Counted from the stretch's first letter, positions 47,261 through 58,560 are shown. The stretch: 64,000 nt of DNA from Locusta migratoria (GCA_026315105.1 CM048744.1:22733759-22797758); one strand, 5' to 3'. Notes: generated by a model from the sequence alone, not told the origin. Numbers and translations are program-made.

Positions 47261-47389
47261 GTGGGACGCTGAGGCCTGCACTTCCTTCCGTCGATTTCCT
47301 GAGCAGCAAAGTGCGATTATCACCCTGAGAAGTCGCCGATAGCTCGGAGCTCCTACCTGCCGCTACTGAGGACTTGCTCGGCAGCTTTC

Positions 47390-47900
47390 TGCCCCACCGC
47401 CTGCTAAGATTTTCGGATACACACAGCGTGTCGAGGGCCGCCGGACAGCCGGGGCGGCCTTTCGGTCTGCCAGACTTGCGAGTCCTCATTCAATTCCGCG
47501 GCATTAGCACCGCGCCCCGATATTGGCAGCGGCCACGCCGCAATATTGCTCGGCCCCCGCCCCCTGCACCGCCGCGCGCTCCACGCCGCCCTCCGAACGC
47601 CTCCCGCCCACGCAGCCGTCTCGCACCCGCCGCACTCCTCGACAATGGCACTGTGCGTCAGACGTCGCGCCGCGGATCCCACCTCCCGCCTCTCGTCCTT
47701 TATCCTCCCGCGCCCTTTCTTCATCTCCAGAAGGGCGGCGCGGTCGCCATCAGCCGGCGTCGCGCGCCATCTTGGCTGCGACTGTAACGAACAGCCCTCG
47801 ACTGCGGCGGATTTAATGAGAGGCGCGCCCATTGTGTCGGCCGAGCCGCAGCCGCCGATATTGGGCCGCGAATCCGCAGCCGGCCTCGCGTTTGGTTGCT
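47390..47900. promoter_or_regulatory. CpG-rich island, possible promoter
   Basis: About 500 bp of very GC- and CpG-rich sequence stands out in an AT-rich region. It contains GCGCGCCATCTTGGCTGCG at 47763-47781, which holds the YY1/Pho-type word GCCATCTTGG. The word CCGATATTGG appears near 47518 and again near 47857. Open frames run in several phases (up to 200 codons on the minus strand), as expected for GC-rich DNA without selection. A GC-rich transposon part is the alternative. No transcript start can be fixed. Confidence 0.3.
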
Positions 47901-48043
47901 GAGTCTTCCTGCCTAAAGGCGCTGCGTGAAGCTGAACGCCCGTCTTTAAGTGTCGCATCGACACTCGGTTACCGACCACACTATACTGGCCGCTCTCCAG
48001 CACCACGCTGGGCGCCAGATATGTTGCTATATATACACTGTGA

Positions 48044-48633
48044 ATCTAAATTCGCGGACTCGGGCTTCGCAGCGCGATTCCTCACATGCCAGCAATAAAA
48101 AAATTTGTCGCAAAATTTCGTCCTGCTCATTTTTCCGGCAGTAAATGGACGTCGAAGATTAAGATGGGTGTGTGTTCCATACGTCAGTGTGTTTCAGAAT
48201 TACACTACTACACCAAGAAACTTCTAGGGGATGTGGGAGGTGTCTTGATGAACAAAGTGAGTACAGAAACCCATGCCCGGAAACGTCATCCAATGACGCT
48301 ACAGAGCGTCGAATTTGCTGGAGGGGATGTCTAGCAGCAGGAGCTGGTGCCTGTAAATTGGACTCTCCATAGGGTCGTCGAACGGGGTTCGTGGGCGTGA
48401 GTGTCCGTGCTCATTTTGTTCCTCAAGACACCTCCAACATCCCGTAGACGTTTGTTGGTGTAGTAGTGTAATTCAGAAACACACTGACGTATGGGACACA
48501 CACACCCATCTCAATCTTCGACGTCCATTTACTGCCGGAAGTATGTGCAGGACGAAATTTTGTGTGAGCCATTTTTTTTATTGCTAGAATGTGATGAATC
48601 GCGCTGCAAAGCCCAAGTGCGTGAATTTAGATT
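48044..48633. mobile_element. Foldback element, about 240 bp arms
   Basis: The left arm (AATCTAAATTCGCGGACTCG, GCAGCGCGATTCCTCACAT, GCAGTAAATGGACGTCGAAG, CATACGTCAGTGTGTTTC, ATTACACTACTACACCAA) recurs inverted in the right arm, ending at GAATTTAGATT near 48633. The arms are about 85-90 percent alike by eye, separated by roughly 100 bp. No coding capacity. It lies 37 bp upstream of the Gypsy 2 left LTR. Its TSD was not resolved. Confidence 0.85.
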
Positions 48634-48670
48634 AGTCTGGACTAATTTTTTCTACTTCTAAATATAAATG

Positions 48671-49377
48671 TGTGGTATCGCACAAGTCCAAAGTGCGCGT
48701 CACCAACTTTCGCCGCGCGCCTTACGACGTCAGCCACGAGCACCCTCTGCTACAACTCCGCTCGTGGCCACCACTGAACGACATCGTGCACTTAGGACTG
48801 AGATAGGAACCAGTTAACACTTCGGAATCAGATAGGCACCAGTGAAGACTAGGCTATCATACAGGCACTAGGCAGACCTCTAGCTCAACTATGTATCAGC
48901 CTTCTGCAGTACTGAGCTATGTAACAGTTAAGTATTGTATAAATTCTGTGCAATATATATCTCGTTCTAATTTACTCTAGTGTTTCTAGTTTCTGGCTGC
49001 TCCCCTCCATACCTGCAGCAGCGTGCTATCTTTATTCCTGTGTCAGTCTCATTCCACTCGGCCACCGACACCTATGACGGAAACGAATTAGATAGGCACC
49101 AGTGAAGACTTGGCTATCATACAGGCACTAGGCAGACCTCTAGCTCAACTATGTATCAGCCTTCTGCAGTATTGAGCTATGTAACAGTTAAGTATTGTAT
49201 AAATTCTGTGCAATATATATCTCGTTCTAATTTACTCTAGTGTTTCTAGTTTCTGGCTGCTCCCCTCCATACCTGCAGCAGCGTGCTATCTTTATTCCTG
49301 TGTCAGTCTCATTCCACTCAGCCACCGACACCTATGATGGAAACGAAACACAAAAGCGGCGACGAGGCTGGGACACA
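48671..49377 (+). repeat. 5' LTR of Gypsy 2, 707 bp with internal duplication
   Basis: It matches the 3' LTR along its length except for a deletion of about 25 bp near 48717 and a tandem duplication of 260 bp (48831-49090 repeated at 49091-49350). It ends GGGACACA. A shared TGTATAAATTCTG word (near 48934) may be the TATA element. Confidence 0.9.
48831..49350. repeat. 260 bp tandem duplication within the 5' LTR
   Basis: GATAGGCACCAGTGAAGACT at 48831 recurs at 49091, and both copies run to a GACGGAAACGAA / GATGGAAACGAA end. The right LTR has only one copy, so the change arose after integration or is confined to one LTR. The joint shows only a GAAT-like microhomology. Confidence 0.93.
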
Positions 49378-49381
49378 AAAG

Positions 49382-49392
49382 TGGCAACGAGG
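49382..49392 (+). other. Primer binding site, Gypsy 2
   Basis: TGGCAACGAGG follows the LTR end by 4 bp. A near-copy, GCGGCGACGAGG, lies just inside the LTR at 49356-49367, so the primer-site region was duplicated into the LTR of this lineage. The right LTR has it too (55676-55686). Confidence 0.6.
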
Positions 49393-49611
49393 AGTGATAC
49401 AAGAACCGTCGACCAGCCCACTTGCAGCAGACAGACAGCAGCAGTCGGAGCACGCAGAAATTGCTCCCGCACACCCACCCTTACTATAATATTTTTGGGA
49501 GAACATTCTGTTACGTGTTTTGTGGACTTTTTTGTTGCAGAGCGTCCTCTTTCACATTGCATTTGTGTTTTTTTATCATTTACATGTATGTGCGGCGCCT
49601 AATCGGTCAGC

Positions 49612-50719
49612 ATGGCCACTACCCCGAACCCAAACTTAATGGAAATTATTCAGTTACAGACAGCCAAATCACACAACTCTTGCAAGCAGTGTCCCAGCTA
49701 ACAGCGCAAGCAGGTAACCAACAACAACAGCCGTTGCTTCAGCAACCCACACCTGCCGCTGCACCGCTTCCTACTTTTCGCCAGTACGGCGAACGTGAGG
49801 AAGAATGGAGCGATTACTTCGCATAGTTTCAAGAACTCGTCGCGGCTCATCAACTAACAGGTCTGACAGTCAAACATTTCTTTCTCGCCGTAGTTGGCAC
49901 CAAGACTTTCGTGTTACTGCAGAAACTTTTCCCCAACGCATCTCCTCGTGATGTAGACTTTGAACAAATAGTAGAGGCACTAAATGCTCAGTATGAGAGA
50001 AAAGTTCTCGTAGCTGCGGCGCGGTACCGATTTTTCAGACTGAAAAAATTACCAGAGCAGTCACACCAGCAGTGGATCACAGAATTGAAGGGCTTAACCC
50101 GCAAATGTAAATTTACTTGCTCTTGTGGACTTGCTTATAGTGATGTGATGTTGAGAGATGCGATTACGCAAAACATTCAGGACCCCAGAATTAGGGCAGC
50201 AATTCTAAAACAGTATAACACCGCATTAGACAGTGTACTGCAGCTTATAGAAGCACATGATACTTTTGACTTAGCAGATGTAGAAATGCAAAGCCACAGT
50301 GTTAATTCAGTGCGCTGCAACGGACGCTTTCCTAGCCATAGTTCTCAGTGTAGCACTAGTGATTCTTATTTTTCTACCTGCCGTGCTGAACAGACAGTGA
50401 ACAGTAGCCAGAGTAAAAGTGGGACACAAAGGTCGCCCCGTCGTATTAGAAAGAGTAATTTGAATAACGGGCGCCATCGCTCATTTCAGAAAAGTGTTTG
50501 TAAATCTTGCCTCCAGTGTGTATCTCGCCATAAACGTGCTCATTGCCCAAGTCGGAACGCTATTTGTTATCAATGTGGCAAATCGCAAATGCAAAACAAA
50601 CTTTCAGAGAATGGTACCGTTAGAAACAGTGCTTCGCCGAGTGCACGAAAAGTTCATGCTGTCAATGTTATAGACACTGTAAACTTGAACAGTGCTTTGC
50701 TTGATTCTCAATTGCAATA
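49612..50719 (+). pseudogene. gag: Gag polyprotein region, Gypsy 2
   Basis: The probable start is ATG 49612 (MATTPNPNLMEIIQLQTA), with a small indel near 49662. Then comes a Gln/Pro-rich linker, a TAG at 49824-49826, and a long frame from 49911 with the capsid-like LLQKLFPNASPRDVDFEQIV, SHQQWITELKGLTRKCKFTC and YSDVMLRDAITQNIQD segments. A Cys-His stretch (KSCLQCVSRHKRAHCPSRNA, ICYQCGKS) is a partial zinc knuckle. It resembles the gag of Gypsy 1. Confidence 0.85.
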
Positions 50720-51079
50720 AAGTAGTTCCGCGCCTACGGCAAAACTATATAGTGCACCACGTAACAAACGCCGACGAGCGCGTAAAAATGTGCAACGGAA
50801 AAGGGTTCGGGACAAGCAAAGTGACAATGTACAGTGCAATCCTGTAGTGAACCTAGTGCCTTCTGCAACTTCTTATTGTAAAAGTGCCCAGTACTGTGTA
50901 GCTAGTGACAGTAGACATCAAGTAGCTACTCAAAAGTGTAGTGCAGTAGTTAGTAAATCTGGAGTAGCTTCGCATGCTTGCGCGGACGCCGATCCGGCGG
51001 TAGTGCCATCTAGTAACAGTGATATTAGTCTATGTGCCGAGTCTGCGCCGCTTCCTTCACTACGCAGCCCGAGCATGCG

Positions 51080-54000
51080 CAAGCGCATAAACAAGGCGTA
51101 GCAGACGTTGCCCACATTCGTGCACCTGTCGAGCGCCATAAGCAAAAACTTTTTGTGAATCTCTCTATAGAAAATAAGACTGTGCAATTTCAGCTCGACA
51201 CTGGTTCCACTGTTACATTAATTAATAAAGACACTTATGAACTGCTGGGTTGCTTTGATCCTTCTCCTTGCTCCCTCTCCCCCTTCTCTCCCTGAGGGCC
51301 CCGACTATCCCCCCTTCCTGTCCCTTCTCCCCTCCTCCGTCCCTCCGGATCCTCCTCTTACCGCCCCCCCCCCCTATCATCCTTCCCCGTGGTGGCTTCC
51401 TGGGGCGTCAGCCCCCCCGTCCCTTCCCTACCGGCTCTGTGGCTCCCCCGCACCCTCTCCATCTCCTTCATCTCTTTTCCCCCCACACCACATCTTCAAT
51501 GCTGTCAGTGCCCCACCATCTATGGAACCTCCTTTGTGCTTCGACAAGTGTGGTGTGTTTTAATTTAAATTGTTTTATCTTACAACAGTGGACGGCCAAC
51601 CCGCAGCCGACACCGTCAGTTTTAACTTGTGTATCTCTGGAAGTGTGTGTTGTGTTTTTTGTTTTAACTCCAAATAGCGGACGGTCTCACCATGGCCGCC
51701 GCCCTATGCTCATTTTAATTGTGTGTGTGCGCCACTGACATTCGAGTAACTGTTTCTATTCACCACTTTCGCCATTCCAAGTGTTTTATGTCACCACTGT
51801 TTCCTCCATTTTATGTACTTTGTTTTATCTTCATTTTAAATCTCCATTTTATGTCTGTATTACCTCCAAAATTTTATCTCCTTTGTCTTTTTATGTTCTC
51901 CGCTCACAAATTTTATTTCTGTAGGCCGAAGAGCGCAAGTGAGCGCTGCCGGCCCGCCCCTTTTTTTAGGGGAATTGAAACGACAATAAAGAAAAAAAAA
52001 CTGCTGGGTTCGCCAAAATTGTCGCCGTGTCAACAAGTGCTAACAGCGTACACAGGTCAAAATATTCCCGTGCTTGGAACGTGTAGCCTACCTGCCTCTT
52101 TTCAAGGTGTAACAAAAACAGTTGCTTTTGTAGTTCTTCAGGCCTAATCTACACAGAACATTTTTGGACTAGATGCATTTGACTTGTTTGGTTTATCAAT
52201 TCAAAGAGATGTGCTTCAAATTTCGTCAATAGTGCCTCAGGACAAAATAAATGCATTGTGTGAAAAATATAGTGACTTGTTTTCGCCGAAATTAGGTTGT
52301 GCAAAAGACTTCGTGGCACATGTAACTTTGAAAGAATCAGCTGTAACAAAATTTCGTAAAGCTAGACCAGTGCCTATTGCAATTCGTGATAAAGTTGCTG
52401 CAGAACTTAAACGTTGGCAAGATAGTGGGCTGATTTCTCCTGTTTCTGCGAGTCAGTGGGCCTCGCCTATAGTAATTATACCCAAGCCGTCAGGAAAACT
52501 TTGTCTCTGTGCGGACTTCAAATCAACAGTGAACAGTCAAACAATTGTAGACACTTACCCTCTGCCCAGACCTGAGGAACTAATGGACAAATTAGGACAA
52601 TCTCGCTTCTTTTCCAAGATTGATTTAGCAGAGGCATACTTGCAAATTCCGCTTGATGGCGAGTCAAAAAAGTTTTTCGTCATTAATACTCACATGGGCC
52701 TTTTTCAATTTCAACGCCTACCCTTTGGCAGTTCTTCCGCCCCCGCTATTTTTCAGCGCTTTTTGGAACAGCTGACAGTTTCTGTACCGTGTTGCTCGAA
52801 CTATTTAGATGATATTGTGGTATCCGGACGTACAGTTGAAGAACATTTAGCAAACCTGGAGTGCCTTTTCAAAGTTTTGACTGCAGCAGGTCTACGTTGC
52901 AATAAAGCAAAGTGTTCGTTTTTTCAAACTATCTAGGCCACGTGATTAATGCCCAAGAAATCCATCCCTTACAGTCACAACTTCGAGCAATCAAAGACTT
53001 GCCTCCTCCTAAGAATGTGCATGAATTGCAAGCAGTAATGGGAAAGCTTAACTATTATTTCAGATTTATTCCCAATGCCTCCCAGATTGCAGCTCCACTG
53101 CATCACTTACGTAGGAAGAATGTTCCTTTTGTATGGTCTAAAGATTGCCAGGTTGCCTTTGATAAATTAAAGTCTGCACTACTCAGTGATGCATGTTTGA
53201 TTCCCTTTGACCCACAGAAGCCGGTAGTGTTAGCAGTTGATGCCTCGTCGTACGGTCTGGGTGCAGTATTGTCGCATCGTATTGGATGTCACGATCGTCC
53301 TATTGCCTTTGCATCCAAGCTACTGACGCCGACGCAACAGAATTACAGTCAGATAGAAAAGGAGGCCTTAGCAATCATTTACGGCGTCACAAAGTTTCAT
53401 CATTATCTCTATGGCAGAAAATTCTATTTGTTGACAGACCACAAGCCTCTCACGTCGTTGTTCTCACCCACAAAGCCAATTCCGCCACGAACGGCACAAA
53501 AGCTTCAGAGATGGTCTTTAATACTATCTAATTATCAGTATGAGATTTTGTACCGACCTACCACTAAACACGCCAACGCGGACACACTTTCCCGACTTCC
53601 AGTTGACCAGGATATGTCGTTTGATTCTTCGGAAATGGCATGTTGTGAGATAGACTCCAGAGATGCTACCGCTGTCGCAGATTTCCCTTTGAACTCTCGT
53701 CGGGTTGCGCAGGAAACAGCTGCGGATGCAGACTTAAGTGTGGTAGCACGTTTTGTTCGCTCTGGGTAGCCTGCCAGAGCTAAAGACATTGAGCGGCCTC
53801 CGGTTCGACGTTATTTTGCACAACGTCATGTATTATCTTTCAGTCAGGGTGTTCTGTTGTTACATACGGACAACGACCAAGCAAGAGTGATTGTTTCTCG
53901 TTCCCTGCAACGTGAAGTGTTACGCCTCCTGCATCAAGGACATTGGGGTATTGTTAGGACAAAGCAACTGGGCAGACGTCATTGTACCTGGGTTGGTATG

Positions 54001-55200
54001 GACGCTCAGATAGAGCGCATGACGTCACAGTGTACGGTTTGTGCGGAGCATCAGGCGGCTCCTCCGCAACGTTTCTCAGACTGGCCACGCCCCAAGGGAC
54101 CATGGCAACGTTTACACATTGACTTTGCCGGACCTTTCTGGAATACGCGCTGGTTAATCATTGTAGATGCTTTCAGCAAGTTTCCTTTTGTGATTGCCAT
54201 GAACTCAACGACGGCGTCTAGTACAATCAGTGCCTTAACATCAGTGTTTTGTAACGAAGGTTTGCCTGAAACTATCGTCAGTGACCATGGACATCAGTTT
54301 GTTAGTGCGTAATTTCAACAGTTTTGTCGTGTGAATGGCATTCAGCATATCACCACCGTACCTTTTCACCCTCAGTCCAATGGTGAAGCAGAACGTTTCG
54401 TTCGAACATTCAAGTCTCACATGGAAAAGATGAAAGGTCAGCACTCCAGGCAGCAAGCTCTTCAAATTTTCCTGTCTACGTATCGGTGCATGCCACGTGA
54501 CGGACGGCCCGTCTCCTGCCGAGCTACTACACGGCCGACGTCACCACACTCTCCTTCACCTGCTGCAGCCTCCCACTCACCGAGTCGGTTCGTATGGCGC
54601 TCCGCGTTTTCAGGTTTCTACGCCGGTGCTGTACAGGGTGTTTGCTGGCAACAAGACACGATGGATGCCGGGCACCATTCAGAGCGTACTCGGTCGCAAT
54701 ATGTATGTTGTACGTTCTTCCACAGGGTCGGAGCTGCGGCGCCACGCAAACCAATTGCGCTTGCACAGGCCGCGCGATCCTGTCTCGGGTTTCTTGATTC
54801 CAGACCCAGTTCACCGCCAGGGAGCACAGCCACATCGTTCGTCCCCGGACTACGAGCTTCCTATGGACGTCGACGCACCTCCGACGCAGTCGTCGCCGCC
54901 GCTGTCGACGCCGCAGATGACAGCGTCAGCGAGAGGAACTCCGGGACCGTGCGTGCCCCCGCCGCCTGGGCCACGCATCTCAGAAGAAGATGACCTACTC
55001 CCTCTGGGCGGAGGCGGGCGCCCTTCCGCTGGTTTTGGTGGATTTCCCGGCGGATCGCAAGGTGTATACCGGGGCGCAGACGGCGTTTCGATCCCAGCCT
55101 CAGCTACGACGCCCGTCCCACCAGTAACGCCTCCGCCCAGGCCCTCCTGCCAGTGCCGTAGCCGTGGCCGTCAGTCCTACGCCACGAATGCGCGGCGGTT
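51080..55200 (+). pseudogene. pol: Pol polyprotein region, Gypsy 2, interrupted
   Basis: Protease: FQLDTGSTVTLI (Asp codon near 51197), then the LINE-tail insertion at 51252-52000. Reverse transcriptase: KIDLAEAYLQIPL near 52620 and NYLDDIVV near 52799. RNase H: AVDASSYGLGAVL, QNYSQIEKEALAIIYG, TDHKPL. Integrase: HQGHWG...CTVCAEH near 53934-54050, and D,D(35)E with codons at 54121, 54283 and 54391. The tail is long and Pro/Gly-rich. Breaks: frameshift at 52912-52936, TAG 53767-53769, TAA 54310-54312, frameshift near 54497. It is not functional. Confidence 0.9.
51252..52000 (+). mobile_element. 5'-truncated LINE 3' end inserted in Gypsy 2 protease
   Basis: CTGCTGGGTT occurs at 51242-51251 and 52001-52010, immediately outside the insert, and is a 10 bp TSD. 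The insert starts with C/T-rich sequence, has no open reverse transcriptase, and ends AATAAAGAAAAAAAAA (a polyadenylation signal and A tail). Just before the tail is a stem-loop region, GGCCGAAGAGCGCAAGTGAG plus CGCTGCCGGCC, then GCCCCTTTTTTTAGGGG. Such paired motifs are typical of LINE 3' UTRs recognised by the reverse transcriptase. The LINE clade is unknown. Confidence 0.85.
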
Positions 55201-55223
55201 TGGGGGGGGGGGGGGGGGGAGGG
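55201..55223 (+). other. Polypurine tract, Gypsy 2
   Basis: A G-rich run ending in GGGAGGGT stands directly before the right LTR start (TGTGG at 55225). It serves as the plus-strand primer site in LTR elements. Confidence 0.7.
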
Positions 55224-55224
55224 T

Positions 55225-55696
55225 TGTGGTGTCGTACAAGTCCAAAGTGCGCGCCACCTACTTTCGCCGCGCTCCGCCATGCACGCACGGCGTGGCGTTC
55301 TTACGACGTCAGCCACGAGCGCCCTCTGCTACAACTCCGCTCGTGGCCACCACTGAACGACATCGTGCACTTGGGACTGAGATAGGAACCAGTTAACACT
55401 TCGGAATCACATAGGCACCAGTGAAGACTTGGCTATCGTACAGGCACTAGGCAGACCTCTAGCTCAACTATGTATCAGCCTTCTGCAGTACTGAGCTATG
55501 TAAAAGTTAAGTATTGTATAAATTCTGTGCAATATATATCTCGTTCTAATTTACTCTAGTGTTTCTAGTTTCTGGCTGCTCCCCTCCGTACCTGCACCAG
55601 CGTGCTATCTTTATTCCTGTGTCGGTCTCATTCCACTCGGCCACCGACACCTACGACGGAAACGAGACACAAAAGTGGCGACGAGGCTGGGACACA
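55225..55696 (+). repeat. 3' LTR of Gypsy 2, 472 bp
   Basis: It begins TGTGGTGTCGTACAAGTCC and ends GCTGGGACACA. It has a single copy of the segment that is duplicated in the left LTR. It differs from the left LTR at several bases beyond the structural changes, so the insertion is not very recent. Confidence 0.9.
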
Positions 55697-55922
55697 AAAA
55701 TATGTTCATAGTTTTATCTTTAAAAATGCATTCCTAATCAAGTATTTTGATACAACTTGCCAACTCCTATTGCACCATTGATGGGAAAAGTCAAAACATC
55801 CCAAAACACACTTTTTTAAATTCTAACTATGGTTCCAAATCCAATTGTTCCCATTTCTAACATCAAAATAGTCTTACAAGCACCCTTAACAGATTTTTCT
55901 TATTTCCCACGCTTAATGTTTG

Positions 55923-55970
<48 letters not shown>

Positions 55971-57035
55971 ACGTGTTCCTAAAATTCCAATCAACATTCA
56001 AAATCCGAAGTTTTGTATTTCTTGTTTCAAAATTGCCTTAATAGCAACGTATTTCCAAAAAAACCGTTCATCCCCTATTTCACACACACCCCCTCCCTAG
56101 GGTCGGCAGTATCGAAAAATCGCTGATGCTTACAGTCTCAGATAAACAACGACTACAAATTTCAGCGCCGGTTTCTGTCTTTTAGAAAGCGCGAAATATC
56201 TTTCATTCTATTTGGCATCTTCGTTGGTAGTTTTACTTTTCAAACTTCAATATGCTCTTATTTTTCTTTATGTTTACTGAAGAATGTGCATCACATTTCG
56301 GTGTATATAATCTCTTTACTGTAATAGGTTCAAAAGTCATCGCTAGTCTTCAGTCCGAATTTTATATAAGCTAACGACTTTCAACAACTGTATCTTCCAC
56401 GCACTTATAGCTATCGACACGGAACCGGTATGGTGTTCAATGCGAGCGATCGTTCATCTCCATTGTGTAGTTTTTGCTGAAGAGCAAAATATTGACACCC
56501 ACACCTGTAATTTATATAAGTCGTAATCTTTCAACTACAAACGAGCGTGCAGTTCTCTAAACAAAATTCTGGCTCAGACAGCCAAGTGAAGGACGCATGT
56601 CTTTACTATTTTTCTTAATGGAACTGCCCTTAATTAAATGACGATCCCCATCTATAGATCTCAAATAACATATTAAATGGTGGCAACGGAAACGCGGGTT
56701 AGTTTTCTCTCCTCCAGAAGGGAGCAAGAGACAAGATATTTCATCTGACTATACAAAATACTTAGTGTGGGAGAATTTAAATTAGGACAAAGGGCTAAGA
56801 TTTACCAAAATGCTTCATTGTGCCAGACATAAGCAACAAAAGGGGGAGAGACCAATTTTAATATAATAAAGATACACCTTACAAAAGAATCCACACTTAC
56901 ATAAGATTATATGGCTCTAATACTGCCCACAAGCAAAAGTAGTACTGGCGTAATTAATAATCATTATTTTTCAGAGGGAGAAGTGAGGAATTGCTACACA
57001 TTCTCACACAGATACATGCGTCAAGTCATGCGGGT
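55697..57035. other. AT-rich spacer with a poly-A run, no gene seen
   Basis: Contains a 42 A run at 55928-55969. No coding or element signature recognised. Confidence 0.45.
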
Positions 57036-57041
57036 ACTCAC

Positions 57042-57107
57042 CAGCACCGAACACAAAAAACAACAACGCCAGCAGCAGGACGCGGTACGGAACAGCAGGT
57101 TCATGTT
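57042..57107 (-). other. Candidate small host exon with hydrophobic stretch
   Basis: On the minus strand a possible acceptor (ACACTACAG) precedes AACATGAACCTG. The segment ends CGGTGCTG followed by the strong donor GTGAGTACC. One frame encodes PYRVLLLALLFFVFGA, a membrane-segment-like stretch. Another starts with an ATG (MNLLFRTASCCW). The polypyrimidine tract is weak and no homology is known, so this could be chance. Confidence 0.2.
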
Positions 57108-57417
57108 CTGTAGTGTATGGTCTTGTGGCGTAGGCTCAGGGTAGCTATCAGCGGGGACAAACGCAAGTGATAGAAGACCACGTGACGTTGTAATGATACT
57201 CTTTTTTTATCGCTGGTGTTGTCACAAGATCAAAGTTGAAAACCAGAATTGAAATTTACTAACCGTAAGATAAGCAATGAATATTAATCTTTGAAATGGT
57301 TAATACACTGAAAGGAACACAAAAGGTTCCGCCGTCAGTTCTCAGTAGCAATGCAAGTTAAAAATTACGACAACACCAGAAAGCACCATTACATAAGAAA
57401 ATAGCGGAATCAGTTAC

Positions 57418-57462
57418 CTGGTATGCATTCATTGGTGGAAGCCGTCACCACTGCAGTTGAAC
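57418..57462 (-). other. Candidate small host exon upstream of the 57042 exon
   Basis: On the minus strand, CAATTCATACAG could be an acceptor and CATACCAG before GTAACTG a donor. Joined to the 57042-57107 segment, the frame with VVTASTNECIP continues open into the hydrophobic stretch. The evidence is only splice-like words and an open frame across two short segments. Confidence 0.18.
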
Positions 57463-57839
57463 CTGTATGAATTGATTATTATCTTCGTTCTCGTAAACTG
57501 ATGCTTGGTTTTATGACTATTAATTATTAAAGTTTTAAGACCGTGTGCAATTTTGATCACTATGGTCATCGAAAGTTAAAGAAATTATCGGACTTTGCTT
57601 TTAACAGAATGAAGATTTCCTGCAGGCATTGAACTCAATTTTTAATATAAAATGAAAGTAAATAAATTTTGCATGTTCTTTAGTCATCATGAGAAAATAG
57701 GCAACAATGACCAAGCATCAATTTACTAATATTGCTGGAAATCAAGTCATAAATTAAATGAAAGATGGGGAGAAATAGTCATTATTTAAATAAAATAGGA
57801 ATTCCAAATGAAATTTAAATTTTATTACGTTAAAGGATG

Positions 57840-58560
57840 CTAACCAGGGCTCACACTTACATAGCTCGGGAGGTCGAGTAAAATACGTCCGCTCAGTATA
57901 AAGGTGGAAAAACGAAAGACGGCAAGCGATTCCGTTTTCTCTCCAGATCGTTTGAAATAGTTGAAGGTATTAATTGAAACAAGGATAATCAGAGATTTAT
58001 TGGCAGAGAGAACGGATGCTTGCGACAAGCGTCGCAAATATAATTTTGAATAAGAAAAAAAAAATGTATCGCTACATTTGCCCCCTCTGGCTTTGAGTTG
58101 GCAAATGCGCATTTCCTACTCAAAGACATCATAAATTTCTTGTTACACAAACAGTTTTTTTTTTCTTTAACAGATTACTTAAGACTGTGTGAGCCCACTA
58201 GATATGAGATTAGAAGTTACAATTGTGTCTCTTCCCTTTTTTATATATATAGTCCGTTCATTTTTTAACAATTTTCATAATTTTTTTCATCTTCTATTCA
58301 AATTATACAATGGGAAGCGTCGATGGTCGGACCAGCAGTGCAGCGAGCGGTCCCCAGCGCGCCCGGATTGTTGACCCGTGGGCGGGCGGTGCGGCGGCGA
58401 CGCGGTGCAAGGCGGCAGGCCGATTGATGTCGGAGGAATGCGCCGAGACTCGGCCCCAGCGTAGTGGTGGGGTGAGATGCCAGGATGAGGTGCCCTTTGA
58501 TAGAGCACGGACTGCTTTTCCCGCATCGCCTCGGTGTGGTTTTACATTAAATGAAAGTTG
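57840..58560 (-). other. Possible LTR-element remnant (3' end and LTR start)
   Basis: On the minus strand a purine-rich CCAGAGGGGGCAAA is followed at about 58071 by TGTAGCGATACATTTTT, like a polypurine tract and LTR start. An AATAAA lies about 100 bp further on. Upstream on that strand a GC-rich stretch (58310-58540) interrupts the AT-rich DNA. No second LTR was found and the inner end is not defined. Confidence 0.3.

Larger units (their letters stand above)
48671..55696 (+). mobile_element. Gypsy/Ty3-type LTR retrotransposon 2, complete ends but broken genes
   Basis: Bounded by two LTRs that start TGTGGTRTCGYACAAGTCC, with a primer site after the left LTR and a polypurine tract before the right one. 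gag and pol are present with stops and frameshifts, plus a 749 bp LINE-tail insertion in protease. No clear 4-6 bp TSD was seen around the element (left flank ...ATAAATG, right flank AAAATATG...). Closely related in domain sequence to Gypsy 1. Confidence 0.93.

Noticed and set aside
47404..48006. 200-codon minus-strand frame in the CpG island
   Set aside because: GC-rich DNA is poor in stop codons. Overlapping frames in several phases argue against coding.
54497..55200. Envelope-like third gene in Gypsy 2
   Set aside because: The region after integrase is a continuation of the pol tail, rich in Pro and Gly. No signal peptide, cleavage site or membrane anchor frame is visible.
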